A stretch of DNA of 64,000 bases from Paracholeplasma brassicae (lineage in GTDB: Bacteria > Bacillota_I > Bacilli_A > Acholeplasmatales > UBA5453): assembly GCF_000967915.1 (NCBI RefSeq), contig NC_022549.1, positions 595,522 through 659,521 on the forward strand. The letters are read 5' to 3'. Both the position numbers and the translations under genes were made by a program. Below the pieces are notes generated by a model that did not search any database, was not told the origin of the DNA, and saw only the letters and a list, made by a program, of their open reading frames with translations. Each line of letters starts with the position of its first letter. The first letter of the stretch is position 1. This document shows positions 53,933-62,360 of the stretch, one piece after another.

Positions 53933-54970
53933 ATGAGCTCATGGGCTAATAATGCAATAATAGCTAAGGCAAAGTCTTTGTATGGAAACTTTTTAAAAGA
54001 AGACGATTACGACCGATTAACAAAACTCCATTCATTACCAGATCTTGTTTCGTACTTGAAAAAACAAAAAAACTACGAAACAATCTTAAAAGACGTTCAA
54101 GAAACGTCAATACACCGTGGTCAATTAGAAGCACTTATTCGTAAGAACGCATTTGATCGTGTATTAAAGTTAATGAAACTCGTCTACTCAAAAGATGCAG
54201 AGTTTTACCAATTAAATATCGTTAAACAAGAAAACGAGATTATTTTATCCGCGCTAAGATCACTGATCGCAAAAGAATCGGATGAAACCAGAGGTAAGTT
54301 GCCATTATTCTTTAATGTGCATACCGACGTTGATTTGGAGAAAATCATCAAGTCGACCTCGTTTGATGATTTAATGGCCGCGGTTGAAAAGTCTGACTTT
54401 GAGAAAATTTTAAAACCTTTCTATACAAAAAACCCAGACATGATTCGCTATTTAGACATTGAACATGAATTAGAAGTTTATTATTACAAAGAAGCATTTA
54501 GACGAATTAATCAGCACTATAGCGGTAAGTTGAAAAGTGATCTTAAAAGCATTTATGAAACAAGAATTGAACTTGGTAACATCATTAAAGTTTACCGTTT
54601 GAAGAAGTTTTATAAGGCAGATCCGATTACAATAAAAAATGTTTTAATCCAAGAATATTCACGCATTAGTGAACGAAAAATGGATGAAATCATACAGTTG
54701 TCAGATCCAGATACCATTTTAAAATACTTATCAACCTCAGAATACCAACGATTTACAAATGATAAAGACTATGTGTATGTCGAATATTACGCTGGTAAAA
54801 TCAAGTATGATTTGGCCAAAAAGATGATGTATTTTTCGACTGAAGTACCCAAGGTTTACGTTGCATTTGTAATCCTGAGTGAGATTGAAATTGAAAATAT
54901 TATCAACATCATTGAAGGTATTCGCTATAAAGTGGATGAAAATGAAATCAAGCAAATGCTTATTTATTAG
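53933..54970 (+). CDS. ntpC: V-type ATPase subunit C (d)
   Basis: 345 residues, the usual size of the bacterial/archaeal C subunit (d in eukaryotes). The N-terminus NAIIAKAKSLYGNFLKEDDYDRL is family-typical, followed by three repeats of helical domain with LRYLDIEHELEVYYYKEAFR and ETRIELGNIIKVYRLKKFY, a strongly conserved segment. It links the central stalk (D-F) to the K ring. It is cytoplasmic. It lies 23 bases after the G/H subunit and 8 before subunit I. Confidence 0.9.
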   Translation: MSSWANNAIIAKAKSLYGNFLKEDDYDRLTKLHSLPDLVSYLKKQKNYETILKDVQETSIHRGQLEALIRKNAFDRVLKLMKLVYSKDAEFYQLNIVKQENEIILSALRSLIAKESDETRGKLPLFFNVHTDVDLEKIIKSTSFDDLMAAVEKSDFEKILKPFYTKNPDMIRYLDIEHELEVYYYKEAFRRINQHYSGKLKSDLKSIYETRIELGNIIKVYRLKKFYKADPITIKNVLIQEYSRISERKMDEIIQLSDPDTILKYLSTSEYQRFTNDKDYVYVEYYAGKIKYDLAKKMMYFSTEVPKVYVAFVILSEIEIENIINIIEGIRYKVDENEIKQMLIY

Positions 54971-54978
54971 GAGGAATT

Positions 54979-56898
54979 ATGAGTATAGCAAAAGTAAAAC
55001 TCGTCGATATGACCTCTAATGTTAGTAATTTAGATCGGGTATTAACCAAGTTTATAGACACAAAGAATTTTCATCCTGTCTTAGCTACCGAATTCGTTGA
55101 ACGGGTTCGTGGACTTACCTCGTTTGTCTCAGAAAACCCATGTCAAACGATGTTACAGGATTTAAAAGACATTGAAGTTAAATACGATTTAAACTTACCT
55201 AACGATGAAATCAAAGACGCCGAGTACAATTTAAATGAAATGTTTGAGTATATGCAAACAGTCAAACGGTCACTTGAGGGTGAAAAGAACCGCATCAAGG
55301 ACTTAGAACAGCACATCAGAGAGTATGAAAATACACTCATTCAAGTAAAAAACTTGATTAGCTTAGATGTTGCCCTAGATGATTTGTTTGCATGTGAATA
55401 CATTTTTATTCGTTTAGGTAGACTACCAAACGACAGCGTTGAAAAATTAAAGTTTTTCCAATCAAGACCATTTGTGTTTAAATCGTTCTCATACGATCAA
55501 AACTACAGTTGGTGTATGTATTTTACAACCGAAGAATACAAAAGAGAAGTCGACAACATCTTCTCATCATTATTCTTCGAACGTATCTTTATCCCAGATT
55601 TTGTAAAAGGCACACCAAAAGAAGCGATTGAAGCATTAGAATCGGAAATCGATTCGGCTAGAAAACAAATCACGTCTTATAAAGATGACATTTGTTCAAT
55701 TACGGATGGTTGTCAAAACCGATTAGCCTACATCAAAGGGGAACTGTTATTCTTAAACCGACTATTTGAATCAAAGAAGTACGTCGTTGGTTTAGGTGAT
55801 AAATTTACAATCACTGGCTTTATTGAAGAACAACACATCGAAGCATTCAAACAAGCATTTGATGGTATCGAAGATTTAGAAATTGAAGTACAAGAGGCTG
55901 ATGGTGATAAACGGATTACGCCACCAACGAAACTAAAAAACGGATGGTTTTCAAAACCATTTGGCATGTTTGTTGAGATGTATGGTTTGCCATCGTATGG
56001 TGAATTAGACCCAACCCCATTTGTTGCAATTACTTATTCATTACTCTTTGGTATGATGTTTGGTGATTTAGGACAAGGACTTGTCTTAATGCTTTTAGGC
56101 TTTTTAGCTTATAAATATAAAGGCATGCGTCTTGGGGCAATTGGTATTCGCATTGGGTTATCAAGTGCTATTTTCGGGCTCTTATACGGGTCAGTGTTTG
56201 GCGATGAAGAATTGCTTACGCCTCTATACACCGATGTCTTAGGGTTATCGCATAAGCCGATTCACATTATGGATGCTGATTTTACGATGACACTACTGAT
56301 TAGTGCCATTGCCATTGGGGCAGTTTTAATTGTGATTTCCATGATATTAAACTTAGTAACGCTTTATAAGAAGAAAGATTTTGTTGAATTTTTCTGTTCA
56401 CATAATGGCTTAGCAGGTTTACTATTTTACGGGTTTGTACTCGTTGCTGTGGCACTACAATTTGGCCTAGGCATTCCAGTGTTAAATCCGATTACGATAT
56501 CATTATTTGTGGGGCTTCCGTTCTTGGTTATTTTCTTAAAAGAACCAATTGAACGACGTGTACATCACCACAAAATGTTTCCAAATGGCTTTGGAGGATT
56601 CTTCGTTGAAGCGTTCTTTGAACTGTTTGAAATCGCATTATCTTACGTAACAAATACAATGAGTTTCTTACGTGTGGGTGGGTTTATTTTATCTCACGCC
56701 GGTATGATGCTTGTGGTCACGAGCTTAATGTCAATGGTCGGTGACGCTGGTTGGATCGTTATGATCTTTGGTAACTTATTTGTTATGGCACTTGAGGGCA
56801 TGATTGTTGGTATTCAAGTGTTACGTTTACAGTTTTATGAAATGTTTTCACGTTACTATAAAGGTGACGGTATTGCGTTTAACGCATTAAATAATTAA
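54979..56898 (+). CDS. ntpI: V-type ATPase subunit I (a)
   Basis: 639 residues, ATG after AGGAGG. The N-terminal half (1-335) is soluble with a long helical hairpin (MQTVKRSLEGEKNRIKDLEQ). The C-terminal half has about seven or eight membrane helices with the conserved GMMFGDLGQGLVLML, GLLYGSVFGDE (FG-E motif), and near the end NTMSFLRVGGFILSHAGMML, holding the essential Arg of the ion channel. It forms the half-channels for H+ or Na+ next to the K ring. Confidence 0.95.
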   Translation: MSIAKVKLVDMTSNVSNLDRVLTKFIDTKNFHPVLATEFVERVRGLTSFVSENPCQTMLQDLKDIEVKYDLNLPNDEIKDAEYNLNEMFEYMQTVKRSLEGEKNRIKDLEQHIREYENTLIQVKNLISLDVALDDLFACEYIFIRLGRLPNDSVEKLKFFQSRPFVFKSFSYDQNYSWCMYFTTEEYKREVDNIFSSLFFERIFIPDFVKGTPKEAIEALESEIDSARKQITSYKDDICSITDGCQNRLAYIKGELLFLNRLFESKKYVVGLGDKFTITGFIEEQHIEAFKQAFDGIEDLEIEVQEADGDKRITPPTKLKNGWFSKPFGMFVEMYGLPSYGELDPTPFVAITYSLLFGMMFGDLGQGLVLMLLGFLAYKYKGMRLGAIGIRIGLSSAIFGLLYGSVFGDEELLTPLYTDVLGLSHKPIHIMDADFTMTLLISAIAIGAVLIVISMILNLVTLYKKKDFVEFFCSHNGLAGLLFYGFVLVAVALQFGLGIPVLNPITISLFVGLPFLVIFLKEPIERRVHHHKMFPNGFGGFFVEAFFELFEIALSYVTNTMSFLRVGGFILSHAGMMLVVTSLMSMVGDAGWIVMIFGNLFVMALEGMIVGIQVLRLQFYEMFSRYYKGDGIAFNALNN

Positions 56899-56916
56899 TT
56901 TGGAGGATATTAGAAA

Positions 56917-57366
56917 ATGTTAAATTTTATGGAATGGTTTTTACCACTAGTTTTAATCGTATTAATCTCACTACCTTTAATCAAAGTATTTAGAGGTAGA
57001 GTTAGCGTTGTCTCAGCAAAAAGAAGATTATTTGGACACGTGTTTGGTTTCTTTGGCGTTGTTGCGTTTATTTTTGGATTTCAATTGTTATTCCAAAATC
57101 AATTAATGGCTGCTGAAACAGAAACAGCCGTTGACTTAATGACAGGGACAATGGCTCAAGGCCTTGGGTTCTTATCGGCTGCCTTAGCAACCGGGATGTC
57201 TGCACTAGGTGCGGGTATTGCCGTAGCAGCTGCAGCACCAGCAGCAATTGGTGCCTTCTCAGAAAATGAAAAGAACTTTGGTAAATCATTAATCTTCGTT
57301 GCACTTGGTGAAGGGGTAGCTATTTACGGATTACTTATATCAATTTTAATTATCAACAAACTATAA
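56917..57366 (+). CDS. ntpK: V-type ATPase rotor ring subunit K (c)
   Basis: 149 residues. The C-terminal hairpin is a classic c subunit: GLGFLSAALATGMSALGAGIAVAAAAPAAIGAF, then LIFVALGEGVAIYGLLISIL with the ion-binding Glu in GEGVAIYG. The first 60 residues form a different hydrophobic pair (LVLIVLISLPLIKVF and FGFFGVVAFIFGFQLLF) ending in a signal-like LMAAETE, as in clostridial K subunits, not the duplicated hairpin of enterococcal NtpK. The coupling ion cannot be decided reliably. ATG after TTGGAGG. Confidence 0.93.
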   Translation: MLNFMEWFLPLVLIVLISLPLIKVFRGRVSVVSAKRRLFGHVFGFFGVVAFIFGFQLLFQNQLMAAETETAVDLMTGTMAQGLGFLSAALATGMSALGAGIAVAAAAPAAIGAFSENEKNFGKSLIFVALGEGVAIYGLLISILIINKL

Positions 57367-57384
57367 TAACGAAGGATGATTTGA

Positions 57385-57693
57385 ATGAAATTTTTCTTAT
57401 TAAGCGACAATGTAGACACAGAAGTAGGGCTTAGACTTGTAGGCATCGAAGGTGTTGTTGTTCACGAAAAAAAAGAGTTTTTATACGCACTAGAAACTGC
57501 ACTAGAGGATAATACCATTGGTGTTATTTTAGTCACGACAAAACTGGTGGAACTCGCACCTGATGAAATATCAGAGTTAAAACTCACTCAAAGTCGTAAA
57601 CTCATTGTCGAAATTCCGGATCGTCATGGATCGGAAAACATTGGTCAAGCAATCGACCAATACGTTTCTGAAGCCATCGGCGTTAAGTTGTGA
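57385..57693 (+). CDS. ntpG: V-type ATPase subunit F
   Basis: 102 residues, a standard CheY-like F subunit (called NtpG in Enterococcus): MKFFLLSDNVDTEVGLRLVG at the start, IGVILVTTKLVELAPDEI in the middle, and RKLIVEIPDRHGSE toward the C-terminus. It is part of the central rotor stalk with subunit D. Preceded by AAGGATGATTTG. Its stop overlaps the GAGGTGACT ribosome site of subunit E. Confidence 0.93.
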   Translation: MKFFLLSDNVDTEVGLRLVGIEGVVVHEKKEFLYALETALEDNTIGVILVTTKLVELAPDEISELKLTQSRKLIVEIPDRHGSENIGQAIDQYVSEAIGVKL

Positions 57694-57704
57694 GGTGACT
57701 AAAA

Positions 57705-58310
57705 TTGGGATATTTTAATGAAGATCAGTTACAAAAGTATTTAGAGAAATCAATTAACCAAAAGGCCGATGAAAAAATAGCTCAACTCAGAAAAGAGATT
57801 GATCAAATTTACAACAAAGGCATGAAAAAGATTAAAGAAGACGTGCAAATAAAAAAACAATTAGAAATGAGTCGAGCGCTAAAAGATGTGCAAGTCGAAT
57901 ACCAAGACAAAATCAATAGTATTGGTTTTCGATACGATGAAAGCTTAATTGTTGAGCGTAAAAAAATGGTGGATTCCATTTTTGAAGAAGCCACATCAAA
58001 ACTACTTATTTTTACAAAAACGAAGAGTTATGAGAACTTAATGCTATCTAAACTTCAAGCAAGTACTGCTTCATATGAAGAACTAGCATTGATTTTTCAT
58101 ATTAAATCTTCAGACAAAATATTAGAAGAACTTATCACAAGACGTTACAAAACCAATGGGAAAATCGTTTACTCAAATGAAATCAAAATTGGTGGATACA
58201 TCTTAACAATTGCAGATAAGAAGCTTGAATTTGACGAAACCATTGATCAAAAATTAAATGATCGTATGACTTGGTTCTTTGAGAATTCAAACTTATACAT
58301 TAGAAAGTAG
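57705..58310 (+). CDS. ntpE: V-type ATPase peripheral stalk subunit E
   Basis: 201 residues with TTG start after GAGGTGACTAAAA. The N-terminal half is charged coiled coil (KADEKIAQLRKEIDQIYNKG) that pairs with the G/H subunit. The C-terminal half is alpha/beta (KTNGKIVYSNEIKIGGYILT, with the GG in IGGYI, then KLEFDETIDQKLNDRM), the typical globular E domain. Stator function is well established for the family. Position between F and A is normal. Confidence 0.9.
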   Translation: MGYFNEDQLQKYLEKSINQKADEKIAQLRKEIDQIYNKGMKKIKEDVQIKKQLEMSRALKDVQVEYQDKINSIGFRYDESLIVERKKMVDSIFEEATSKLLIFTKTKSYENLMLSKLQASTASYEELALIFHIKSSDKILEELITRRYKTNGKIVYSNEIKIGGYILTIADKKLEFDETIDQKLNDRMTWFFENSNLYIRK

Positions 58311-58319
58311 GTGACCCAA

Positions 58320-60068
58320 ATGGCTAATGTCATTTATTCAATTAACGGGCCTGTGGTTACCGTTAAAAACGCCGTTAGTTTTCAAATGCTTGAAATGGTT
58401 TATGTGGGAAAAAGCAAACTTTTAGGTGAGGTTATTTCCATTAGTAAAACAACGACGACAATTCAAGTTTACGAATCAACCACCGGGTTGTGTGTGGGAG
58501 AACCTGTGTATCAAACAGGCGAACCTATTTCCGCACTTTTAGGACCAGGGTTGATTAAAAATATTTTTGATGGTATCGAAAGACCATTAAAAACAATCGC
58601 AGCAACCTCAGGTATTTACATACCTACGGGCAGTGATGTCGAAGCCTTAGACAGAAACATTGAGTGGGAAGTTAAGTTGACTGTTAAAGTTGGCGATGAG
58701 GTATCATTTGGCCAAATCTACGGACTTGTTAATGAAACTTTATCAATCGAGCACCGCTTGATGGTGCCAAAAGATTGTTCAGGTACGGTCATCGAAGTTA
58801 AACAAGACGGTTTATACAAAATCCATGACGTGGTTGTTAAAGTTAAGACCAATAAAGATGAAATCAAAGAGTTAACGTTGGTCCAAAAATGGCCAATTAA
58901 AACACCAAGACCTGTCTCGAAACGTCTACCAATTTCAGAACCGCTCATCAGTGGGCAACGCGTGATTGACACGCTGTTTCCGATTGCAAAAGGTGGAGCT
59001 GCCGCTGTACCAGGTGGGTTTGGAACAGGAAAAACAATGATGCAACACCAATTTGCAAAATGGTGTGATGCGGATTTAATTGTCTACGTTGGTTGTGGGG
59101 AACGCGGTAATGAGATGACTCAAGTATTAGAAGAATTCTCAGAACTGATTGACCCAAGAACCAACAAACCATTATTAGAACGTACCGTGTTGATTGCGAA
59201 TACATCAAACATGCCTGTGGCTGCTCGTGAGGCCAGCATTTATACGGGTGTGGTAATTGCAGAATATTATCGTGATATGGGCTACAACGTCGCTGTCATG
59301 GCCGATTCAACCTCAAGATGGGCTGAGGCATTAAGAGAAATCTCAGGTCGTTTAGAAGAAATGCCAGCAGAAGAAGGGTTTCCGGCGTACTTACCTAGCC
59401 GTATCTCACAATTCTATGAACGCGCAGGCTACGTTGAAACCTTATCAAATTTAAAAGGCTCTGTTTCGATTATTGGCGCGGTATCACCACAAGGTGCGGA
59501 TTTTTCTGAACCGGTGACACAAAACACGAAACGCTTTGTTCGTAGTTTTTGGGCACTTGATAAACAATTGGCTTATCAAAGACACTACGCAGCCATCAAC
59601 TGGAACACAAGTTATTCGGATTACATCAGTGACTTGACTAAGTGGTATGACCAAAACGTCAGCCCACGTTTCTTAGAAAACAGACAACAAATCATGCATT
59701 TGCTTTCTGAGGAAAACAAATTATTAGAAATTGTGAAATTAATCGGTAGTGACGTATTACCGGATGATCAAAAATTGATTATCGAAATTGGAAAAGTCAT
59801 CCGTTTAGGTTTCTTACAGCAAAACGCATTTCATAAAGAAGATACGTATGTCCCTCTTGAAAAACAATTAAAAATGATGGACGTCATTCTCTATTTATAT
59901 AAACAGTCTAAAAAATTCATCGAAGACGGCAAATCGTTAAACATGTTAACTGAGTCTGGTTTATATGAACAAGTGATTAAAATGAAATACGATGTGGCAA
60001 ACAACGACTTAAGTAAACTTGATACTTACGAAGATTTGATCGATCAAACAATCAAGCAAATACATTAA
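58320..60068 (+). CDS. ntpA: V-type ATPase catalytic subunit A
   Basis: 582 residues from ATG 58320, which follows GTAGGTGACCCAA; a GTG at 58311 lies in that ribosome site. N-terminal beta-barrel and non-homologous region, then catalytic P-loop [13 protein letters not shown] at about 230-242, [19 protein letters not shown] with the catalytic Glu, [19 protein letters not shown] and [16 protein letters not shown]. It hydrolyses or makes ATP in three copies alternating with subunit B. A housekeeping rotary enzyme here; no F-type ATPase genes are in this window. Confidence 0.97.
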   Translation: MANVIYSINGPVVTVKNAVSFQMLEMVYVGKSKLLGEVISISKTTTTIQVYESTTGLCVGEPVYQTGEPISALLGPGLIKNIFDGIERPLKTIAATSGIYIPTGSDVEALDRNIEWEVKLTVKVGDEVSFGQIYGLVNETLSIEHRLMVPKDCSGTVIEVKQDGLYKIHDVVVKVKTNKDEIKELTLVQKWPIKTPRPVSKRLPISEPLISGQRVIDTLFPIAKGGAAAVPGGFGTGKTMMQHQFAKWCDADLIVYVGCGERGNEMTQVLEEFSELIDPRTNKPLLERTVLIANTSNMPVAAREASIYTGVVIAEYYRDMGYNVAVMADSTSRWAEALREISGRLEEMPAEEGFPAYLPSRISQFYERAGYVETLSNLKGSVSIIGAVSPQGADFSEPVTQNTKRFVRSFWALDKQLAYQRHYAAINWNTSYSDYISDLTKWYDQNVSPRFLENRQQIMHLLSEENKLLEIVKLIGSDVLPDDQKLIIEIGKVIRLGFLQQNAFHKEDTYVPLEKQLKMMDVILYLYKQSKKFIEDGKSLNMLTESGLYEQVIKMKYDVANNDLSKLDTYEDLIDQTIKQIH

Positions 60069-60082
60069 AAGGAGAGGTGTTT

Positions 60083-61531
60083 ATGAATCTACAATACATT
60101 GGTTTAGATGAAATTAACGGTCCTTTAGTATTCCTTGATGGTGTTAAAGGCGTTGGTTTTGAAGAAATGGTTGAAATCCGTTTACAAAATGGTGGTAAGC
60201 GTTATGGCAGAGTCGTTCAAATTGAAGGCGAAAAAGTCGCGATTCAAGTGTTTGAAGGCACACACGATTTATCACTAACCAATACAAAAACAAAATTTAC
60301 TGGTCACCCAGTTGAAGCGATGTTGTCAAAAGAAATTTTAGGCCGCACGTTTAATGGTTCAGGTTATCCGATTGATGGACTTGGGGATGTCTTTGTTGAC
60401 GAAAAAAGAGACATCAATGGGATTCCACTTAACCCAGTATCTCGTATCTACCCTAGAGATTACATCCAAACAGGTGTGAGCTCAATTGACTCATTAACCA
60501 CGTTGATTCGTGGTCAAAAATTACCAATATTTTCAGGCTCAGGGATGCCTCATAACGAATTAGCGGTTCAAATTGTAAAACAAGCGAAAATTCACGAATC
60601 CAAAGGCGATGACTTTTGCGTGATATTTGCAGCAATGGGTGTCAAGAATGACGTTGCCGATTACTTTAGACGTTCGTTTGAAGAAGCAGGCGTCATGAGT
60701 AAGGTAGTTATGTACTTAAACTTATCGAACGAACCAATCATTGAGCGTATCTTAACGCCACGATTTGCATTAACTGCAGCCGAATATTTGGCTTACAAAC
60801 ACGACATGCACGTTTTAGTTATCTTAACCGATATTACGGCTTACTGCGAAGCCCTTCGTGAGTTTTCAAGTAGTAAAGGTGAGATTCCAGGTAGAAAAGG
60901 TTACCCAGGGTATTTATACTCTGACTTAGCCTCTTTATATGAACGTGCCGGTATTGTTAAAAAAGATGGGGGCTCGGTGACTCAAATACCGATCTTAACC
61001 ATGCCAAACGATGACATTACGCATCCAGTGCCTGACTTGACAGGTTACATTACGGAAGGACAAATTGTTTTATCAAGAGATTTAAATCAAGTGGGTATTT
61101 TCCCACCAGTGGGCATTCTACCATCCTTATCACGTTTGATGAAAGACGGGATTGGTGCTGGTTATACCAGAGAAGATCATCAATCGGTTGCAAACCAATT
61201 GTTTGCCTCTTATGCGATGGTTCAAGACGCAAGAAGCTTAGCATCGGTTATTGGCGAGGATGAATTATCTTCTATTGATAAAATGTACATGGATTTTGGT
61301 AAACTATTTGAAAAGTATTTCATCGGACAAGGGTTTGAAACCAACCGTTCCATCATCGATACACTCGATTTAGGATGGGATCTCTTATCCGTGCTTCCAA
61401 AAGAAGAGTTAAACCGAATTGATGACAAGTTAATCAGTGCTTATTACAATCACGAACGCGCGGTCGAACGTTTCCATATACACAACAAACCAATCATTAA
61501 AACCTTAGCTGGAGACGCAAGATATGAGTAA
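60083..61531 (+). CDS. ntpB: V-type ATPase regulatory subunit B
   Basis: 482 residues from ATG 60083 after AAGGAGAGG. As expected of the non-catalytic B subunit it lacks Walker A: the loop reads [15 protein letters not shown]. Other marks: [62 protein letters not shown] and the [26 protein letters not shown] segment. It alternates with A in the hexamer. Overlaps the D gene by 8 bases. Confidence 0.97.
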   Translation: MNLQYIGLDEINGPLVFLDGVKGVGFEEMVEIRLQNGGKRYGRVVQIEGEKVAIQVFEGTHDLSLTNTKTKFTGHPVEAMLSKEILGRTFNGSGYPIDGLGDVFVDEKRDINGIPLNPVSRIYPRDYIQTGVSSIDSLTTLIRGQKLPIFSGSGMPHNELAVQIVKQAKIHESKGDDFCVIFAAMGVKNDVADYFRRSFEEAGVMSKVVMYLNLSNEPIIERILTPRFALTAAEYLAYKHDMHVLVILTDITAYCEALREFSSSKGEIPGRKGYPGYLYSDLASLYERAGIVKKDGGSVTQIPILTMPNDDITHPVPDLTGYITEGQIVLSRDLNQVGIFPPVGILPSLSRLMKDGIGAGYTREDHQSVANQLFASYAMVQDARSLASVIGEDELSSIDKMYMDFGKLFEKYFIGQGFETNRSIIDTLDLGWDLLSVLPKEELNRIDDKLISAYYNHERAVERFHIHNKPIIKTLAGDARYE

Positions 61532-62171
61532 CCAACAAGTATTTCCAACCAAAGGAAACTTGATGCAATTACAAAAATCACATCAACTTGCCAAAAAAGG
61601 CTACGAGTTGATGGACCGCAAACGTAATATTTTAATTAGAGAAATGATGACATTAATTTCAGACGTTCGTTTGGTTCGTGAAGAGTTGTCTGACACGTAT
61701 AAAGAAGCGTATCGAGCACTTCAAGAAGCAAACATTACACTTGGTATTGTTTCTGATATTGCAAAGTCAATTCCGATTACTACCGGGTTAGAAATCAGTT
61801 ACCGTAGTGTGATGGGTGTTGAAATTCCAAAAATTACTTACAATGAAGAAGTCGTTAGACTCACTTACGGGATTGGACATACGAATACGAAGTTTGACTA
61901 TGCGTATAAATGTTTCATTAAGGTAAGACTCTTAACGGTGAAGTTAGCTGAAATTGATAACGCAACCTACCGGCTCGCTAATGCGATTAGAAAATCTCAA
62001 AAAAGAGCAAACGCACTTGAAAATGTGGTGATTCCAAGATTTGAAGCGAACATTAAGTTTATTACTGAATCGCTCGAAGAAAAGGAAAGAGAAGCATTCA
62101 CAAGACAAAAGGTCATCAAGATGCAACAAGATAAAAAGAAAATACAATTAGAATTTAACGACTTGAAATAA
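61524..62171 (+). CDS. ntpD: V-type ATPase central stalk subunit D
   Basis: 215 residues. ATG in an 8-base overlap with ntpB. N-terminal helix [32 protein letters not shown] is the D-subunit signature. The C-terminal helix ([25 protein letters not shown]) pairs with it in an antiparallel coiled coil that turns inside the A3B3 head. Last gene of the nine-gene operon. Confidence 0.96.
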   Translation: MSNQQVFPTKGNLMQLQKSHQLAKKGYELMDRKRNILIREMMTLISDVRLVREELSDTYKEAYRALQEANITLGIVSDIAKSIPITTGLEISYRSVMGVEIPKITYNEEVVRLTYGIGHTNTKFDYAYKCFIKVRLLTVKLAEIDNATYRLANAIRKSQKRANALENVVIPRFEANIKFITESLEEKEREAFTRQKVIKMQQDKKKIQLEFNDLK

Positions 62172-62214
62172 GGTTTCTAATTTGCTATACTTATTATCGT
62201 ACAATTTAATCCAT

Positions 62215-62308
62215 ATTATTTATGGGGAGTAGCATACGCTTTATTTCATACTCGTCACGACGGAGAAATCCCGGGTATGAATTACATTTTTGGAAATGCA
62301 AGACCATA
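62215..62308 (+). ncRNA. yybP-ykoY-type (manganese) riboswitch
   Basis: The invariant GGGGAGTAGC sits at 62224-62233 and the matching 3' end GCAAGACCATA at 62298-62308. P1 is TATGG (62221-62225) with CCATA (62304-62308), enclosing two helical arms (CATACTCGTC..., CCCGGGTATG...). The 3' arm of P1 is also the 5' arm of the terminator just downstream, so ligand binding should prevent termination: an ON switch. These elements sense Mn2+ and commonly precede cation P-type ATPases, as here. The consensus match of the inner arms is only partial. Confidence 0.75.
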
Positions 62309-62334
62309 TTTCGTTCGAAATATGGTCTTTTTTG
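62302..62334 (+). terminator. Riboswitch-controlled terminator before the P-type ATPase
   Basis: GACCATATTTC (62302-62312), GTTC loop, GAAATATGGTC (62317-62327), then TTTTTTG. It shares the CCATA arm with riboswitch P1, making the two structures mutually exclusive. Confidence 0.85.
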
Positions 62335-62360
62335 TTATAATAAATTCAACAGAGGTGGTT

